NCBI GenBank assembly: GCA_019009955.1
Contig: CM032228.1
Coordinates: 230,196,001-230,260,000 of the forward strand
Source: Riptortus pedestris
Taxonomy: Eukaryota > Arthropoda > Insecta > Hemiptera > Alydidae
Direction: 5' to 3'
DNA: 64,000 nt
The notes beneath the pieces were generated by a model, which made no database searches, was not told where the DNA came from, and saw only the letters and a list, made by a program, of their open reading frames with translations. Shown one piece after another: positions 11,002 through 22,112 of this stretch. Each line of letters begins with the position of its first letter. Position 1 is the stretch's first letter. The position numbers and the translations under genes are program-made.

Positions 11002-14000
11002 ATAATAGCGTTACTCAATGAATTGTTAGTTATTAATATTACAATAGCCTTTAATTATATTATCCCCAACGGTTTGAATAGAAGCATTTAATAGACAGAC
11101 TGAACTTTCCGTAAAAATAATGAGCTTTACTGAACTTCAGGGAAATTAAGCCCGGCTGAGGAGCATCTCAGTGAAAATATGAAGGAACATTAATAAACTT
11201 TAAATGCTCCATTTAATTTGCTAATAAATCTTTAGATATTGCATCGTCAATCCAAACTGCTGAAAAATAAGAGATATAGCTTCTGAAAACTGTTACAATA
11301 TAAAACCCCATATTTCCCTGAGCTGATTGACACTAACTGACTAAATATCTGTATATAAATTATTAATTGAAAATACCTGACATGAAACTTTAGCAGATTT
11401 AAAAATGGCACATTAAATAGAACCCTGTATCTAGTGAATTTTCGTACATAATGCTTGACCTAATTTTTTAAACTTATGTATATGTATACATATGTATTTA
11501 TGTTAATTCAACCATCCCTGAAACGGTCAGCTCTGTTGACTAGGATTCCTTCCTCCCTGCTAGCAGACAATAGCGGTTTTGAGTCTCAAGAATCACTTGT
11601 ATCTGTTCTGGAGCCAACGTAGAACCATTGTTCTTTCTATAAAATGTTATTTAACTGGTACTTTTTCTAGTTATACAATATTTATTTATTTATGTGTCAG
11701 TTAGCTATTTGTAATCGATGTAAATTGTTATATTTATAGAAGAATTATTAATATTAAAGAAATTAACTTTAATTGGTATATGTTTATTATAAATTAATTG
11801 TTTAAATTGTTGTATAGCCCATACATGTTTTTTTTTAGTTTTTGTTTTAGTTCCTGATGATGGCATATTAGTGCCAAACAATAAAATTAGGTAAACACAA
11901 TCCAGTTTATACAAAAAAAATTAAGACAATTAACTAAAAACTCCGTCACGCAGAGGCTCTGTAAACTAATACAGCTACAAAAAAAAAAAAAGTTTCCGCA
12001 CTTGATAAACATATAATTCATAAATTTAAATGTCTCTTTTATACTGTTATCACCTAACTGACGTCAAATAATAGACAGAATCTCACATGAGTTTTATGTT
12101 CCGAATAACCTTATATCATTGAAATAAAACCTAGTTACAATATAGAAAAAAAATGTTTTGGCAAAACAATTTAAATATTAAATGTTAACGGCATAAAGAA
12201 AAAACAGGGGAAAAACATATAAATCAAAGAAAAAATGTTAAAAAGACAAGTAGAATTCTAGAGGAACTTTATTTCATTGGTTGCTTATTAGGAAGTGTAC
12301 TTACTACATCCTATTAATATCTTGTTAGTAATAGATGCATATATATTAAAATTAAACTTAACTAATCGCACTTGGGGGTCTAAATGTATGCGAATCATGC
12401 ACCGTAAGGAAGCAGTATTCCAAGATTGGCGTGGAAGAGGAATGACTATAGCTCTGCCTAGTGGAAAAATTGGAACTCCCCTGTAAACAAAAAAAAAAAA
12501 AAAATTTTAGTCATCATGTGGCTAACTCGTCACAGAAATGAAAATACAATATTTATCAATTATATCACAAGGGTTGAAAAAGATAAAAAATAATATTTTC
12601 GTATGAAATTCTTTATTACACCAAAACCGTTTCGTATTTTTCTTGGCCGAATTCGTGTAGGGGATAATAAATAATTTCATAGGTAGCTGTCAGTTTATAT
12701 CTTGTTAGACCCTTGCCCAAGTATTTAATAAATTTAAGTGATCAGGGTCATTTCACAATTTGCATAAAAATACTTTTCAGAACATTTCCTATTTAAGATA
12801 TCAGATACTTTTTTTTCATTTGTTAATACAAAATTTACTTGGTTAACTTTCCTGGATTAATATTATTTTTTAGCAGATTTCTCATAAGGTTATTAAGGCC
12901 TTGAGGTTGTTGGAAAACTTCCATCTAAGTTCCCTCTGCTATATATGAAATATCACAGAAATATGTTAAAACAATTCGGTGCATTGTGTTGGAAGGGAAG
13001 AAACAGAAGATAGAAAGAATAAATGTTTTACAACAATTTATTCAGAACTGTACACTTTCAAAAACTCCTGCTTCATTCTTCACAACTTGCTGATTACAAC
13101 GTCTGGGCGCATTTCCACGCAAATGAAAATGAATTACGGTAGGTGGGGACAAATAAGGATTTGAGTATTGACTACTAAATGTGGTTGCTGGAGTGTTAAA
13201 AATATTGCTGGGAATTAATGGGTTTCATTGGTGATGAATAAATGATGGGAAATCATCAACCAAATATGATAAATACCTATTATGTGCTAGGTCCTAAAGA
13301 TTCACTAAACACATAGAATCGTAGAAAGTGCCTTTCTAAAAAATAGTTGCATTTACTGCTAAGACTTCTGATACTATTTATTTCCCACTTTAAAACATTC
13401 AATGCAACAACTTTGGTGGTAAAAATTAAATGAAATATTAAATCATTTTAAACATAACAATTGTAGACTTATTTTTTCAGATTTTCAATTTTATTTTAAA
13501 ATAAATTGCATCAATGTTTAAGATTTATCAATACATTATTATTGCGAGTGAGGGAAACAAAGTTAAAGAATAATAGAAATATTGAACACCCTTCTCAAAA
13601 AATTTGAATAATTATTAGCTTAATATCACCATATTATTTTAGACGTAGAAACACACAGAAGTAAGCCTTCTGTTTTGTACGTTGTCTGGTGTTGAGGCCT
13701 AAAAGCTCTGTGGCAGTTAGCAATTAAAAAATACCATTTAATTAAAATTCTGAAAAGGAAGAGGCGATTTTTCTACCATCTTTTAATTAAAATATCTCAT
13801 GCTCAATTCAAGGAAAAATAGTTACCTCAGTTAGTTATATAACAGAGTAAAAGTGAACTTTGAAAGATCAACTATATTTTTTACGAGAAGGAGAGACGTG
13901 GAAAAAAAAAAAAGCCTTGCTCGTTTTTACTCATCCCCAACGCTTTTAACGTGCTTTTAATCAACTTGCCGCATTTTACAGTATGGTTTCTGGTAGTACA

Positions 14001-15278
14001 TATGATTTTATTTTGTCAAAAAAAATCAGTTTCTCTATAGTCGCTAGGTGAACTTTATCCATTAGAAATATCCAATTGTTATTGTCCAATAGAAATATCC
14101 AATATTCTTCTATTGGTAGTATTTTGTTATAGTCAATTCGGAAATGATTAGGGAGAGTTTTACTATGAAGTCTAAAATAAAATTTATTAATTGTTGAACG
14201 GTCTTTGGTAGGATATACTACTCGTGAACAAAAATAGAAATGAAAAGAAAAATATTAAAAAAGTAACTTGATCAAATTAAACATGAACTATTAATTGAAC
14301 ACGAAAAAATAAGAACTCGTAAAAGAAAACTCAACAAAAAAGCACCAATAATTACCAAAAGTGGAATAAACGAAATAATTTCAGAAACAAAATATTTCTT
14401 ATAAAATAATCAGATGATTAATAAATTACAAACATATTTATATAAATCCATTAGTTAAAATTATAACTATAAAAAAATAATTAGAAATTAATGTGTAGAT
14501 AAATAAAATTGTTACATTAGGTAAAATATACTAATATCACATACACAACACACACTCCAATAATCCTGTAAAAAGGCAGTTTATTTGTGCAAGGAACCGC
14601 ATTGTCAAATTAATTCCCTTGATTTCACATTCTGTTAAAGAAAAATGTCAGAGGAAATATAATATAGAGTAATTGAAATAAATTACTAGATATATTAACA
14701 TCAATAAATGAAATAATAGGAAAACTAAAATAAATAATAAATAAAGTAATTATAATGAAATCACTAATTACGGCAAGAAAATGGAACTCGTGTAAACTTT
14801 ATGAAGTTAATTTTTTTAGCAAATTAAAACTTTAGAGAATAATGTTTGTTCGTCTATTGGACATTTTCTTTTATCTTATACCCTTGCTGTTTTTTTGTTG
14901 CAACTTCTTCAGCTTGGTGACTGCTTGGGGTGGAGGAAGATAGGCCCCTTATGCAATACATTGTGAATTGTAAATTTGAAGGAGGTGTTGATCGAATAGT
15001 AGTAATAGGTATTTATTTTGTTGATATTCTACCAGGTGGCGGATGCCATTGCGAGAAGCCTACAGGTAGTGTTGTCCTTCTGAGATCTGCGATTCTTCCT
15101 TAAACTTGTCTATCGTTATTCAGAAAAGGGCACTCATAAAGAATGTGTCTGTAAGTCTGAATAGTCAGTTTGTCACTCGGGCCAAGTCAATTTGTTGAAC
15201 ACAGATATACATTTAGAAATTTATACTTATTTATTTAAAAATAAGTGTTATTAAATAACGAAATATACATTTTTTATC
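11002..15278. other. Long AT-rich intergenic region
   Basis: No coding gene was recognised. A 40-bp HINE-like hairpin fragment (ACTCCGTCACGCAGAGGCTC) lies at 11938. CCTGATGATGGCATATTAGTGCC at 11851-11875 recalls repeat 3' ends but is not assigned. The frames at 12295-12486 and 12979-13164 show no domain. Poly-A/T tracts are frequent. Confidence 0.4.
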
Positions 15279-15716
15279 AGAATTCCCCTGAGGGAAATCT
15301 GTTATTGAGGCAGTACTCAATTGTCCATCGATCCATCCTAGTAGATGACGAAAATGAGGTCCGTTCAAAATTTTAAATATATTAATAAAAGAAAAGTCAT
15401 TTTCGTTAATGGCTGAAATCCGATCATTGAAAGGGGGGTTTAGAGGGGATAAATTTCGAAAATTCTTTATATCCCCGTTATTATAAGTTGCATCGAAAAA
15501 TTGCATAGAACCAATATTATTTCAAATTTAATGTTCTGTAAACGTTTTTTTTTACTATCTTGATTATTAACCCAGATATATGCATTTTATAGTTTTCGCA
15601 CTTCAGTAACCCCCCCCTACTCATGTGATAGTAAAAATAAGCTGTTATATTATTATGCACTTTATTTTAAGCATAAATACCAAGTTTCCGAGGTGCGTGC
15701 GTGACGGAATTTTTTT
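15279..15716 (+). mobile_element. HINE-like repeat, short and diverged
   Basis: Begins with the decayed palindrome AATTCCCCTGAGGGAAATCTG. It contains GTCCATCGATCCATCCTAGTAG, lacks a TA core, and retains the G-rich block and the AACCCAGATATATGCATTTT block. It ends GCGTGCGTGACGGAATTTTTTT, the decayed hairpin end. It lies just downstream of the minus-strand secreted ORF and may supply its poly-A signal. Confidence 0.75.
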
Positions 15717-15793
15717 GTAACCCAAACTACGTGTAAAAATTTATGTACTCACCAATAGATAGTAGACAACTTCTATCCAATAGGAGTTCCTGA

Positions 15794-16144
15794 TCAGTCG
15801 AGAAGTTTTAATTTAGGGAGCATCCCTCTGAGCTTGTGCCATGGGAACGGCTTGCACTTGGGTCCCCAGGAGTAGTAGATGAGAGATCCCATGGGGCAGT
15901 CGAGGTGTTTGGGGCATTTGGTGAGCATGTAGGTGTTCTTGGGGAAGAACCATGGTGGGATCTGGTAGTGGCCGCTGAGCATGACGATACACTCGCCCAT
16001 GCCCAGGATGTAGATGGTCCTTCCTGGTGCGTCGGCGTCAGGGTCGGGGGTGGGAGTCACCGCCTCCGGGGTGGGTTTGACCAGGGGCAGGTAGCAGAGG
16101 GTAGCCCCCACCGTGGCTAGCACCAGGAGCAGCGTCGCGCTCAT
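15794..16144 (-). CDS. Small secreted cysteine-containing protein, unrecognised
   Basis: A 116-residue ORF from ATG at 16144 to TGA at 15796-15794. An upstream in-frame GTG extends the open frame to 16195, but ATG is the expected eukaryotic start. Residues 1-17 (MSATLLLVLATVGATLC) form a clear signal peptide. A Pro/Asp/Thr-rich linker follows (TPTPDPDADAPG, about residues 30-41), then a compact C-terminal region with four cysteines (GMGEC, TKC, LDC, PKC) rich in Pro, Tyr, Trp and Lys, and a basic end. The coding region is much richer in GC than its AT-rich surroundings. No intron is evident, although a CAG just before the ATG could be an acceptor joining a 5' exon. I do not recognise the family; a secreted effector, peptide precursor or reproductive/salivary protein are all possible. 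An AATAAA on the minus strand lies about 130 bp downstream (15666-15661), inside a HINE-like repeat. Confidence 0.6.
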   Translation of the reverse strand: MSATLLLVLATVGATLCYLPLVKPTPEAVTPTPDPDADAPGRTIYILGMGECIVMLSGHYQIPPWFFPKNTYMLTKCPKHLDCPMGSLIYYSWGPKCKPFPWHKLRGMLPKLKLLD

Positions 16145-16251
16145 CTCTGCCCGAGTGACCGACGGCAATTGAGTGGGGAGAGGTAATGCACTCACTCAAT
16201 CAATTGGGCCGTTGAGTGGCGGACGTCGCGGAGATCAACTCTCAATCACAC

Positions 16252-16262
16252 CTACTTAAAAG
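16252..16262 (-). promoter_or_regulatory. Possible TATA-like element of the secreted ORF
   Basis: On the minus strand CCTTTTAAGTA lies about 110 bp upstream of the ATG, in a moderately GC-rich leader. It is TATA-like but not a strong match, and no clear initiator was identified. Confidence 0.2.
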
Positions 16263-16546
16263 GTGATACGACGGATTGAGCCGATGTAGCTGTTTCGCTC
16301 AGGCAAGGCCGTCTCTCTTGATTCAATCAGAGATGAGCACTTCAATAAATGCGCACGTCCCACAATGCCCCTAACTGCTTAATTTGAGTGCAATTTCAAA
16401 ATCCACGATTAATAACCAAAACAAAATTGATTTTTAGAGGTTGAAATACGTTTTCTTCTCCAAATACCTCTATTTTTGAGTAAAATGATATGCGCAAAGG
16501 CACTCTACTTTAAAGTCCCTCTTCCTTAAAAAAACTTATTTCATTC

Positions 16547-16757
16547 ATTCATTTATTTATTTAGAGACATCACATCAAAGGTGATTTACGCCTTTGCAAT
16601 GTCCAAAATTATACAATTATGTATGTAAGTACAAAAATTATAATATTGCATGTCAAATAAATAAACAATTTATAAATGAATATAGTACTAACTTCGAGTA
16701 ATCACAATATTCGAGGAGTATAGTTGGTGAATGATTAAAAAGATATATACATATATA

Positions 16758-16760
<3 letters not shown>
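16547..16760 (-). mobile_element. LINE-like 3' end with (TAAA)n tail
   Basis: On the minus strand the sequence ends ATCACCTTTGATGTGATGTCTC followed by TAAATAAATAAATG. A related copy is at 21115-21330; the two share the TTCACATCAAAGGTGATTT-type core and ATAGTTGGTGAATG. No coding part is left. Assignment to LINEs rests on the tail. Confidence 0.45.
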
Positions 16761-16816
<56 letters not shown>

Positions 16817-16846
16817 CATATAATGTATATATATATATATATATAT
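16745..16846. repeat. (TA)n microsatellite hosting a mariner insertion
   Basis: Imperfect TA/ATAC tract that continues at 18104-18148 beyond the mariner, where it runs into a (GA)n tract to about 18183. Confidence 0.9.
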
Positions 16847-18097
16847 GGGAATAAGTTTTATTTTATTTTTATTTTTTTTAATGTTGAAATTGTTACCTCT
16901 TACATCTTATCTAATCTTCCATGCATGGATTAAGAAAGGGTGTTAGTAAGGTGATAAACACAGTACATAACTTTTGCTTGGAGTGTGTAATATCTAGATT
17001 TCTTATATCATGGAATATGTTCCAAAAAAACAGCATTTGCGGGAAGTTCTGCTTCACTACTATCTTTTAAAGAAAAGTGCTGCAGAAACGTATCGCTTGT
17101 TTGTGGATGTTTATGGTGACCATGCTCCATTGGAGTACTTGCAGATATTGGTTCGAGCGCTTCAAAAGTGGTGACTTTAATGTCGATGACAACGCGATGG
17201 TGCCCCAAAAAAGTTTCAAGACGAGGAACTTCAGGAATTGATCCTTGTCAGACCCCGTGAAGAGTTGGCTACAGCATTAGGTGTTGATCGATCCACCATT
17301 GGAAAACGGCTACATGCTCTGGGAATGGTTCAGAAGGCAGGAAATTGGACGCCATACGAGTTGAAGGAAAGGGATATTGAAAGACGTTTGGTCACTTGCG
17401 AAATGTTGCTTGATCGACAAAGAAGAAAGAGTTTTTTGCATCGGATCATCACTGGCGATGAAAAATGGATTTACTATGACAATCCTAAACGTAAACTTGC
17501 ATGGGTGAAGCCAGGTGAACCAGGTCCATCAACACCCAAGCGTAATATTCATGGCTTAAAGGTGATGCTCTGTATCTGGTGGGACATGCGGGGTGTGGTC
17601 TACTATGAGCTGTTGAAACCGTCTGAAACTATTAATTCCCAACTTTACCGACTTCAGTTAATACGTTTGAAACGAGCTATTCAAGAAAAACGACCTGAAT
17701 GGCGTGTTAGACATGAACAACTGATTTTGCAGCACGACAATGCTAGGCCCCATGTTGGTCATCCCGTCCGGACATACCTAGAACAGATCAACTGGGAGGT
17801 CCTACCCACCCCCCGTATTCACCAGACATTGCCCCTTCAGATTATCATTTGTTCCGGTCTATGCAGTCAGCACTTACTAGGCAGCGCTTTACCACATACG
17901 AGGATGTTAAAAAACGGGTCGATGACTGGATTGCGTCGAAAGATATAGAATTCTTCGCTCGAGGAATCCGTTTACTGCTTGAAAGATGGGCCCAGGTTGT
18001 CGCTTCAAATGGAAATTATTTTGAATAAAGTACTTTTTTATTTCTCTATTCCAATTTGTTTATTTTTTCACCATAAAAAAATTAAAACTTATTCCCA

Positions 18098-18099
<2 letters not shown>
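16844..18099 (+). mobile_element. mariner-family transposon (Tc1/mariner, DD34D), inactive
   Basis: About 1256 bp, the usual mariner length. Inverted ends start TATGGGAATAAGTTTTA; the right end is the complement at 18083-18099. The insertion lies inside a TA microsatellite, as expected for a TA target. It carries a frame-shifted transposase on the plus strand. Confidence 0.9.
17010..18028 (+). pseudogene. mariner transposase, frame-shifted
   Basis: The ATG at 17010 opens an N-terminal HTH region (EYVPKKQHLREVLLHYY). The frame breaks near 17130-17220, where WFERFKSGDFNVDD and GAPKKFQDEELQEL each lie in other frames. The central frame (from about 17200 to 17800) has the second HTH (GVDRSTIGKRLHALGM), the first catalytic Asp (ITGDEKW) and the second (HDNARPH). 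A one-base shift within the C-run at 17807-17813 moves the end, including SPDIAPSDYHLF with the third Asp, into another frame, which runs to TAA at 18026-18028. The spacing of 34 residues between the second and third Asp fits DD34D mariner. All catalytic residues survive, but the frame does not, so it should be non-functional. Confidence 0.9.
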
Positions 18100-18195
<96 letters not shown>

Positions 18196-18284
18196 TCTAA
18201 TATCATGAGCCTATTTATTCTAAGCCTATATATTAGACTTTTTTTTGTTTTGTAGATCAGGTTAAAGTCTTAATTTCACATGGT

Positions 18285-18432
18285 TAACCTGGAGTGGAGA
18301 GTTCGATTCCCTCCTGAGGAGAGGAATTTATTTCGTGACGGAATTCATTAATCCTTAGTCCCAGTCTGGCTAGAAAAGGGTGGTAACCTGTGGATAACAT
18401 ATCCCAATTAGCCTTAGTTGCAAAATGCAGAC
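18285..18432 (+). mobile_element. SINE-like repeat, copy 3, with B-box-like motif
   Basis: GAGTTCGATTCCCTCCTGAG at 18300-18319 matches the pol III B-box consensus GGTTCGANNCC closely. It precedes the family core CCCAGTCTGGCTAGAAAAGG and GGTAACCTGTGGATAAC. The usual AAT tail has been lost; a HINE-like fragment follows. This copy is the basis for calling the family tRNA-like. Confidence 0.6.
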
Positions 18433-18457
18433 AAAATTTGCAATTGCAAAAGTGCAT

Positions 18458-18556
18458 ACAGTTTTGAACGGTTTTCATAATCACCTGGTTAGGGTCGAGG
18501 GGCATTTTCAAAAATCGCATCAAGAGTACGACCTCAATAGCTGATTTTCCTTAAGT
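18458..18556 (-). mobile_element. HINE-like terminal fragment
   Basis: CAGTTTTGAACGG...CGACCTCAATAGCTGATTTTCCTTAAG, the AGCAG-end 100 bp, with the final half of the palindrome missing. Confidence 0.7.
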
Positions 18557-18671
18557 TCATAGAGAGACCTATATTTTCGAACGAACCTCATTTTTGTAAA
18601 CTGCATAATATCATGGAGATATTTTATCATGAAGTATTTATGAATTAAGATATTTTTCCAAAACGAAAATA

Positions 18672-19222
18672 TTTATTTATTTATTTAGGTGTGTCGCAAT
18701 TTAAGCGATTCACACATTTTCTTGTTATGATTCTAAAATAGTAGAGGTAAAGCCACCTTATAAAAACCAATAAAAAAGGTTAAAAAATCTACAGAGGTAG
18801 GTAAAAATACGGTAATTTATTTTTTCTCCAGTGGATATTATTGCAGTCTATTTATTATTATTATATTATTTAATGTTATATCTGGTTGTAAATGTGTGTG
18901 TCTTTGAGGTGTTTCATGACTTTTGTAATGTATGGGCTGTCGTCGTGTAGTAGTTCAGATAGGTTGGTGGGTAAGTTCTTGTCAGTTATTAGTCTGCAGT
19001 CTGTAAGTGTTTGATAGTCAGTTGTGTATTGCAGAGTGTACATAAAGGTGGTTCAGTCCTAGTCATGAGGTGTCCGTGTGTTATCCGTGAATGGCCGTGC
19101 CTCAAACGAGCAAGGACTACTTCTTCTCTTCTAGTATCCTGATTACTGGACAGCCATTCACGAATAGCGTCCAGAGTACATATCAACATCTGATTTCCCT
19201 CAAGGGAAATCTGATAAAGCAT
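18672..19222 (-). pseudogene. LINE C-terminal tail plus 3' UTR, truncated
   Basis: On the minus strand the frame reads REWLSSNQDTRREEVVLARL, then HGHSRITHGHLM, then a zinc-knuckle start (CTLCNTQLTIKHL). This matches in kind the LINE tails at 2 and 54047. It is followed by a 3' UTR of some 300 bp and ends in TAAATAAATAAAT at 18672. The 5' side is cut near 19180, where HINE-like palindrome sequence (CTGATTTCCCTCAAGGGAAATC) begins. The element is not autonomous. Confidence 0.7.
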
Positions 19223-19295
19223 TGGATCACTAATGGCCTATGACGAAAATTGTAAGAAATGAAAATTTAATGGTAGTGACTTTATTGATAATCAT

Positions 19296-19790
19296 TTTTA
19301 GCAGATTCCCTTAAGGGAAATCAGCTATTGAGGTCGTACTCATGACGAGATTTTCGAAAACTTTCCTCAAATGTACATCGATCCTACCCAGGAGATGACG
19401 AAAATGAGGTATACATAATTGCCCATTACCGCCCTAGCCGTCTTAATTTGATTTTTCGATGTTTAAACGTTATCTAAAACCAATGATCAAGTTCTTTAAT
19501 GACTGAAATACGACCAGAGGTGGAGGGGCGGGTAGAGTGGGAGAATTTAGAATTCATTATCATTCATAGAGAATTTGTATAGAACAAAACTTATTGCAAT
19601 GTATTAATGCTCTTTAAATGTCGTTATTTAAATTTTTCTCTATCTTCATTATTAAACTAAATATTTGCATATTTTAGACTTCGGTCTTCATTAAACTCCC
19701 CCTACTACTAATATCATATTAATGATAAGCTGTTCAATAATGAAGCCCTTCATTTCAGAGTTAAATATCAAATATTGTTCTCAATTAAAA
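19296..19790 (+). mobile_element. HINE-like repeat, truncated at the hairpin end
   Basis: Starts TTTTTAGCAGATTCCCTTAAGG...GAGGTCGTACTCATGACGA, with GTACATCGATCCTACCCAGG and the G-rich block. The TA core is absent. It runs to TTGTTCTCAA near 19790 and stops without the ACGCAG hairpin. Confidence 0.8.
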
Positions 19791-19888
19791 TTTTGGGAAT
19801 AACGAAAAAAAAAAGAAAAGAAAACGGTGGTAAAATTACAGAAATAAATAATTGGAATCTTACAGTTCAAACGAGAAATATAAACTCA

Positions 19889-20300
19889 ACAGGTGTTGTT
19901 CCTGGAGAGAAATCAATCAACTTCAATTTTAAGCATTGTAGGAAATATCTTGAGATGTGACATCGATAAACCAGGCCTGGGGGAGGGGGGAGCGGAGTGT
20001 AAATGAGAGAAATTCATTTGTAATAGGTGTTTAGAGTTTGGCAGCCCTGAGTGGGAAGATGATAGACCGGAAGGAAGTTAGATTAGACTCCCAATCTTGC
20101 AGATGCTACGGCTACTTCAGCTCCTTTCCATTACAGCTCTCATTCCTAAATTGGGACAAAATTATATTTACCCTCTCACTTCACCCCCTCCTCTCCCCCA
20201 TCTACCCCTAGCTCATTTTCCCCTTTTCCCGCCAGCTATCCCCCTCTCTCTTACTCAACTTGAGATATTCCCGCGCTATATCTTTGAGCAGCTGGTGGGG
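19889..20300 (+). repeat. Dispersed repeat, partner of 37285-37688 (inverted)
   Basis: Shares about 400 bp with the reverse complement of 37285-37688, including GAGAAATCAATCAAC, TTGAGATGTGACATCGATAAA, CCTGGGGGAGGGGGG, GACCGGAAGGAAGTTAGATT and a pyrimidine-rich stretch (CTCCCCCATCTACCCC). Similarity ends abruptly near TTTGAGCAG. Open frames on it (20097-20354) are probably by-products of the C/T-rich part. Confidence 0.85.
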
Positions 20301-21114
20301 GGTTACCTTCTCACGAAAATATTCAAGTTATCTTCCTTTTTCAGGAAAAAATGAACCCGCCAAACAAGGGGTGCCCAAATTAAGTAATTTCAAACTTACT
20401 CGCATTAAATAAAGACTGAGCCACCTAATATTCTGATCTCCTTTGCTCCTTTAGTAAGGCACCCATGCGGAAAAAGACTTGCAATTTAATTCCGGAATTT
20501 ATGTTAAATGTCATGTAGACGATTTTTTAGGCCTTTCTAAAGGTGAAAAGTTTACAAATAAATTCATTAATATTACAAATGATAGTAAATAAATTGTGTA
20601 TTTAAATTTGTTATATAATATTTATCGATCATAATAGAGGAGATTATTCTAATATTACATTTTACCGAATCTCTGAATCCTACATCCCTCTAGAACTATG
20701 TGTTTGTGTTCTTATGAAATTTTATCATTTGTCAATTGGTACGTCTTTTATTTATTTTTTTATTTATTTACAGCTTTTCAGCTTTGGCGATGTTGCTCAG
20801 AAAAAAAAACTGTGTAAAAACAAATTTATGAAATTAAAAAAAAGAAACAAAATTAATCTAAACGAAAATAAAACAACAGAAATTGAACACCATTTTGTTT
20901 TTCAATATTCTATGCTACATTTTCTTTTCACAAAGAATTAAACCGTTTTCAATATTTTTTTTTGTTTTTATACATCTATGTTTTTTAAAACCTTCCTTTT
21001 TTTTTCTTCTAAAAATCAGGAACGTTTAATATATACCCCATCATAGTCTTTAGGCTACATTGTTATTACGGGTTCCAAAGATAATTTCAGGCTTTTCTGC
21101 GAGTCGCTTTGACA
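20301..21114. other. AT-rich intergenic
   Basis: No gene seen. TTTATTTATTTACAGC at 20762-20777 followed by GGCGATGTTGCTCAG resembles 570-620 and may be another LINE 3' end on the minus strand. Confidence 0.35.
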
Positions 21115-21330
21115 ATTAATTTATTTATTTTGGACTTCACATCAAAGGTGATTTGCTCTTTCAAATGTCAAACATTGTACAAAGTGAAATAACAAAAGTA
21201 AAATAGATAAGAGATAACAAAAAGTAACAATAACAAATACCAAAAAAACAATGGCAAAAGTAAAATAGATGAACATTTTATAAGTGAACAAAAAAAATTT
21301 GTGATGAGCATAGTTGGTGAATGGTCAATA
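21115..21330 (-). mobile_element. LINE-like 3' end, second copy
   Basis: TTTATTTATTTTGGACTTCACATCAAAGGTGATTTG... and ATAGTTGGTGAATGG align with 16547-16760. Only the non-coding tail remains. Confidence 0.45.
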
Positions 21331-21482
21331 GGAAATGAATGGCTGAAATAGGTACTTTTGCTAATGATTGTCGTAAATTCCTCCTTCAGAGTAAACATAA
21401 ACTTGTGCACAAACGTATATAATACATTAATGCATATAATTTGAAGTCTTGTTGCACACTACAGACTTAATTTGTATGTTAA

Positions 21483-22112
21483 ACTCGTTAATCAGTCGTT
21501 TTATGTAAAAAGATAGATACAATTCGTTAATGGCTGAAATTGGACAAGGGGAAGGGGAGGTTTAGAGGAGGAGAATTTTGAAAATTCCAACTATCTCCGT
21601 TATTATAAGTCGGATCAAAAAAATGTATAAAATAAGCCTTATTTTAAATTAAATGTTCTATAAATATTTTTATATACATTTATTCTCTATCTTGAATATT
21701 AACAGAAATATATGTATTTCACAGTTTTCAGCCAGTTACATAAACAATACTCTGTTGTGTTATTACGAAGTTTAAATAACAAATATTCTTTTCAAGAGAC
21801 CTTTATTATACAAGACACATGCGAATATGTTCTTGTGATCCCCCTCGTCTTAAATTTGTGCACAAACAACTAATATTAGATCGATTGAGATCAAAATTAT
21901 TTTGATTCATTATAAATTATAGTACGAAGTTTTCAATAAAATTAATATGTTATATTCTGATATGTTTCAGTTATTGTTTTTCTTTACGGTGAGCCGTTGG
22001 CAGACATGTTTGTTTACATTTGAGACGCTTCCCGCCGGGGGTGGGGGGGTATTATACTTCACGAGGGAAATCTGCTCTGTTTAAGCATCCTCTGCGTGAC
22101 GGACTTTTTTAT
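21483..22112 (+). mobile_element. HINE-like repeat, 5'-truncated
   Basis: Begins at the CGTTTTATGTAAAAAGAT block. It carries TTCGTTAATGGCTGAAATTG, the G-rich block, ATCTCCGTTATTATAAGTCGGATC and the long variant's CCTTTATTATACAAG region. It ends with the damaged hairpin CCTCTGCGTGACGGACTTTTTT. Confidence 0.8.

Noticed and set aside
12295..12486. 63-residue ORF with a protein-like second half
   Set aside because: No recognisable motif, no splice signals or neighbours that support a gene, and the first half is AT-driven; left as unassigned.
15836..16120. 94-residue plus-strand ORF opposite the secreted gene
   Set aside because: It is the antisense of the GC-rich minus-strand ORF, lacks a signal peptide or domain, and has low-complexity Gly/Val composition expected from the complementary frame.
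18300..18319. Functional tRNA gene suggested by the B-box
   Set aside because: No cloverleaf could be drawn around it and the following sequence is the SINE-like core.
20097..20354. 85-residue ORF partly conserved in the inverted repeat at 37.3 kb
   Set aside because: Conservation is at DNA level over the whole repeat, with indels that change the frame; the Pro/Leu content follows from the C/T-rich tract.
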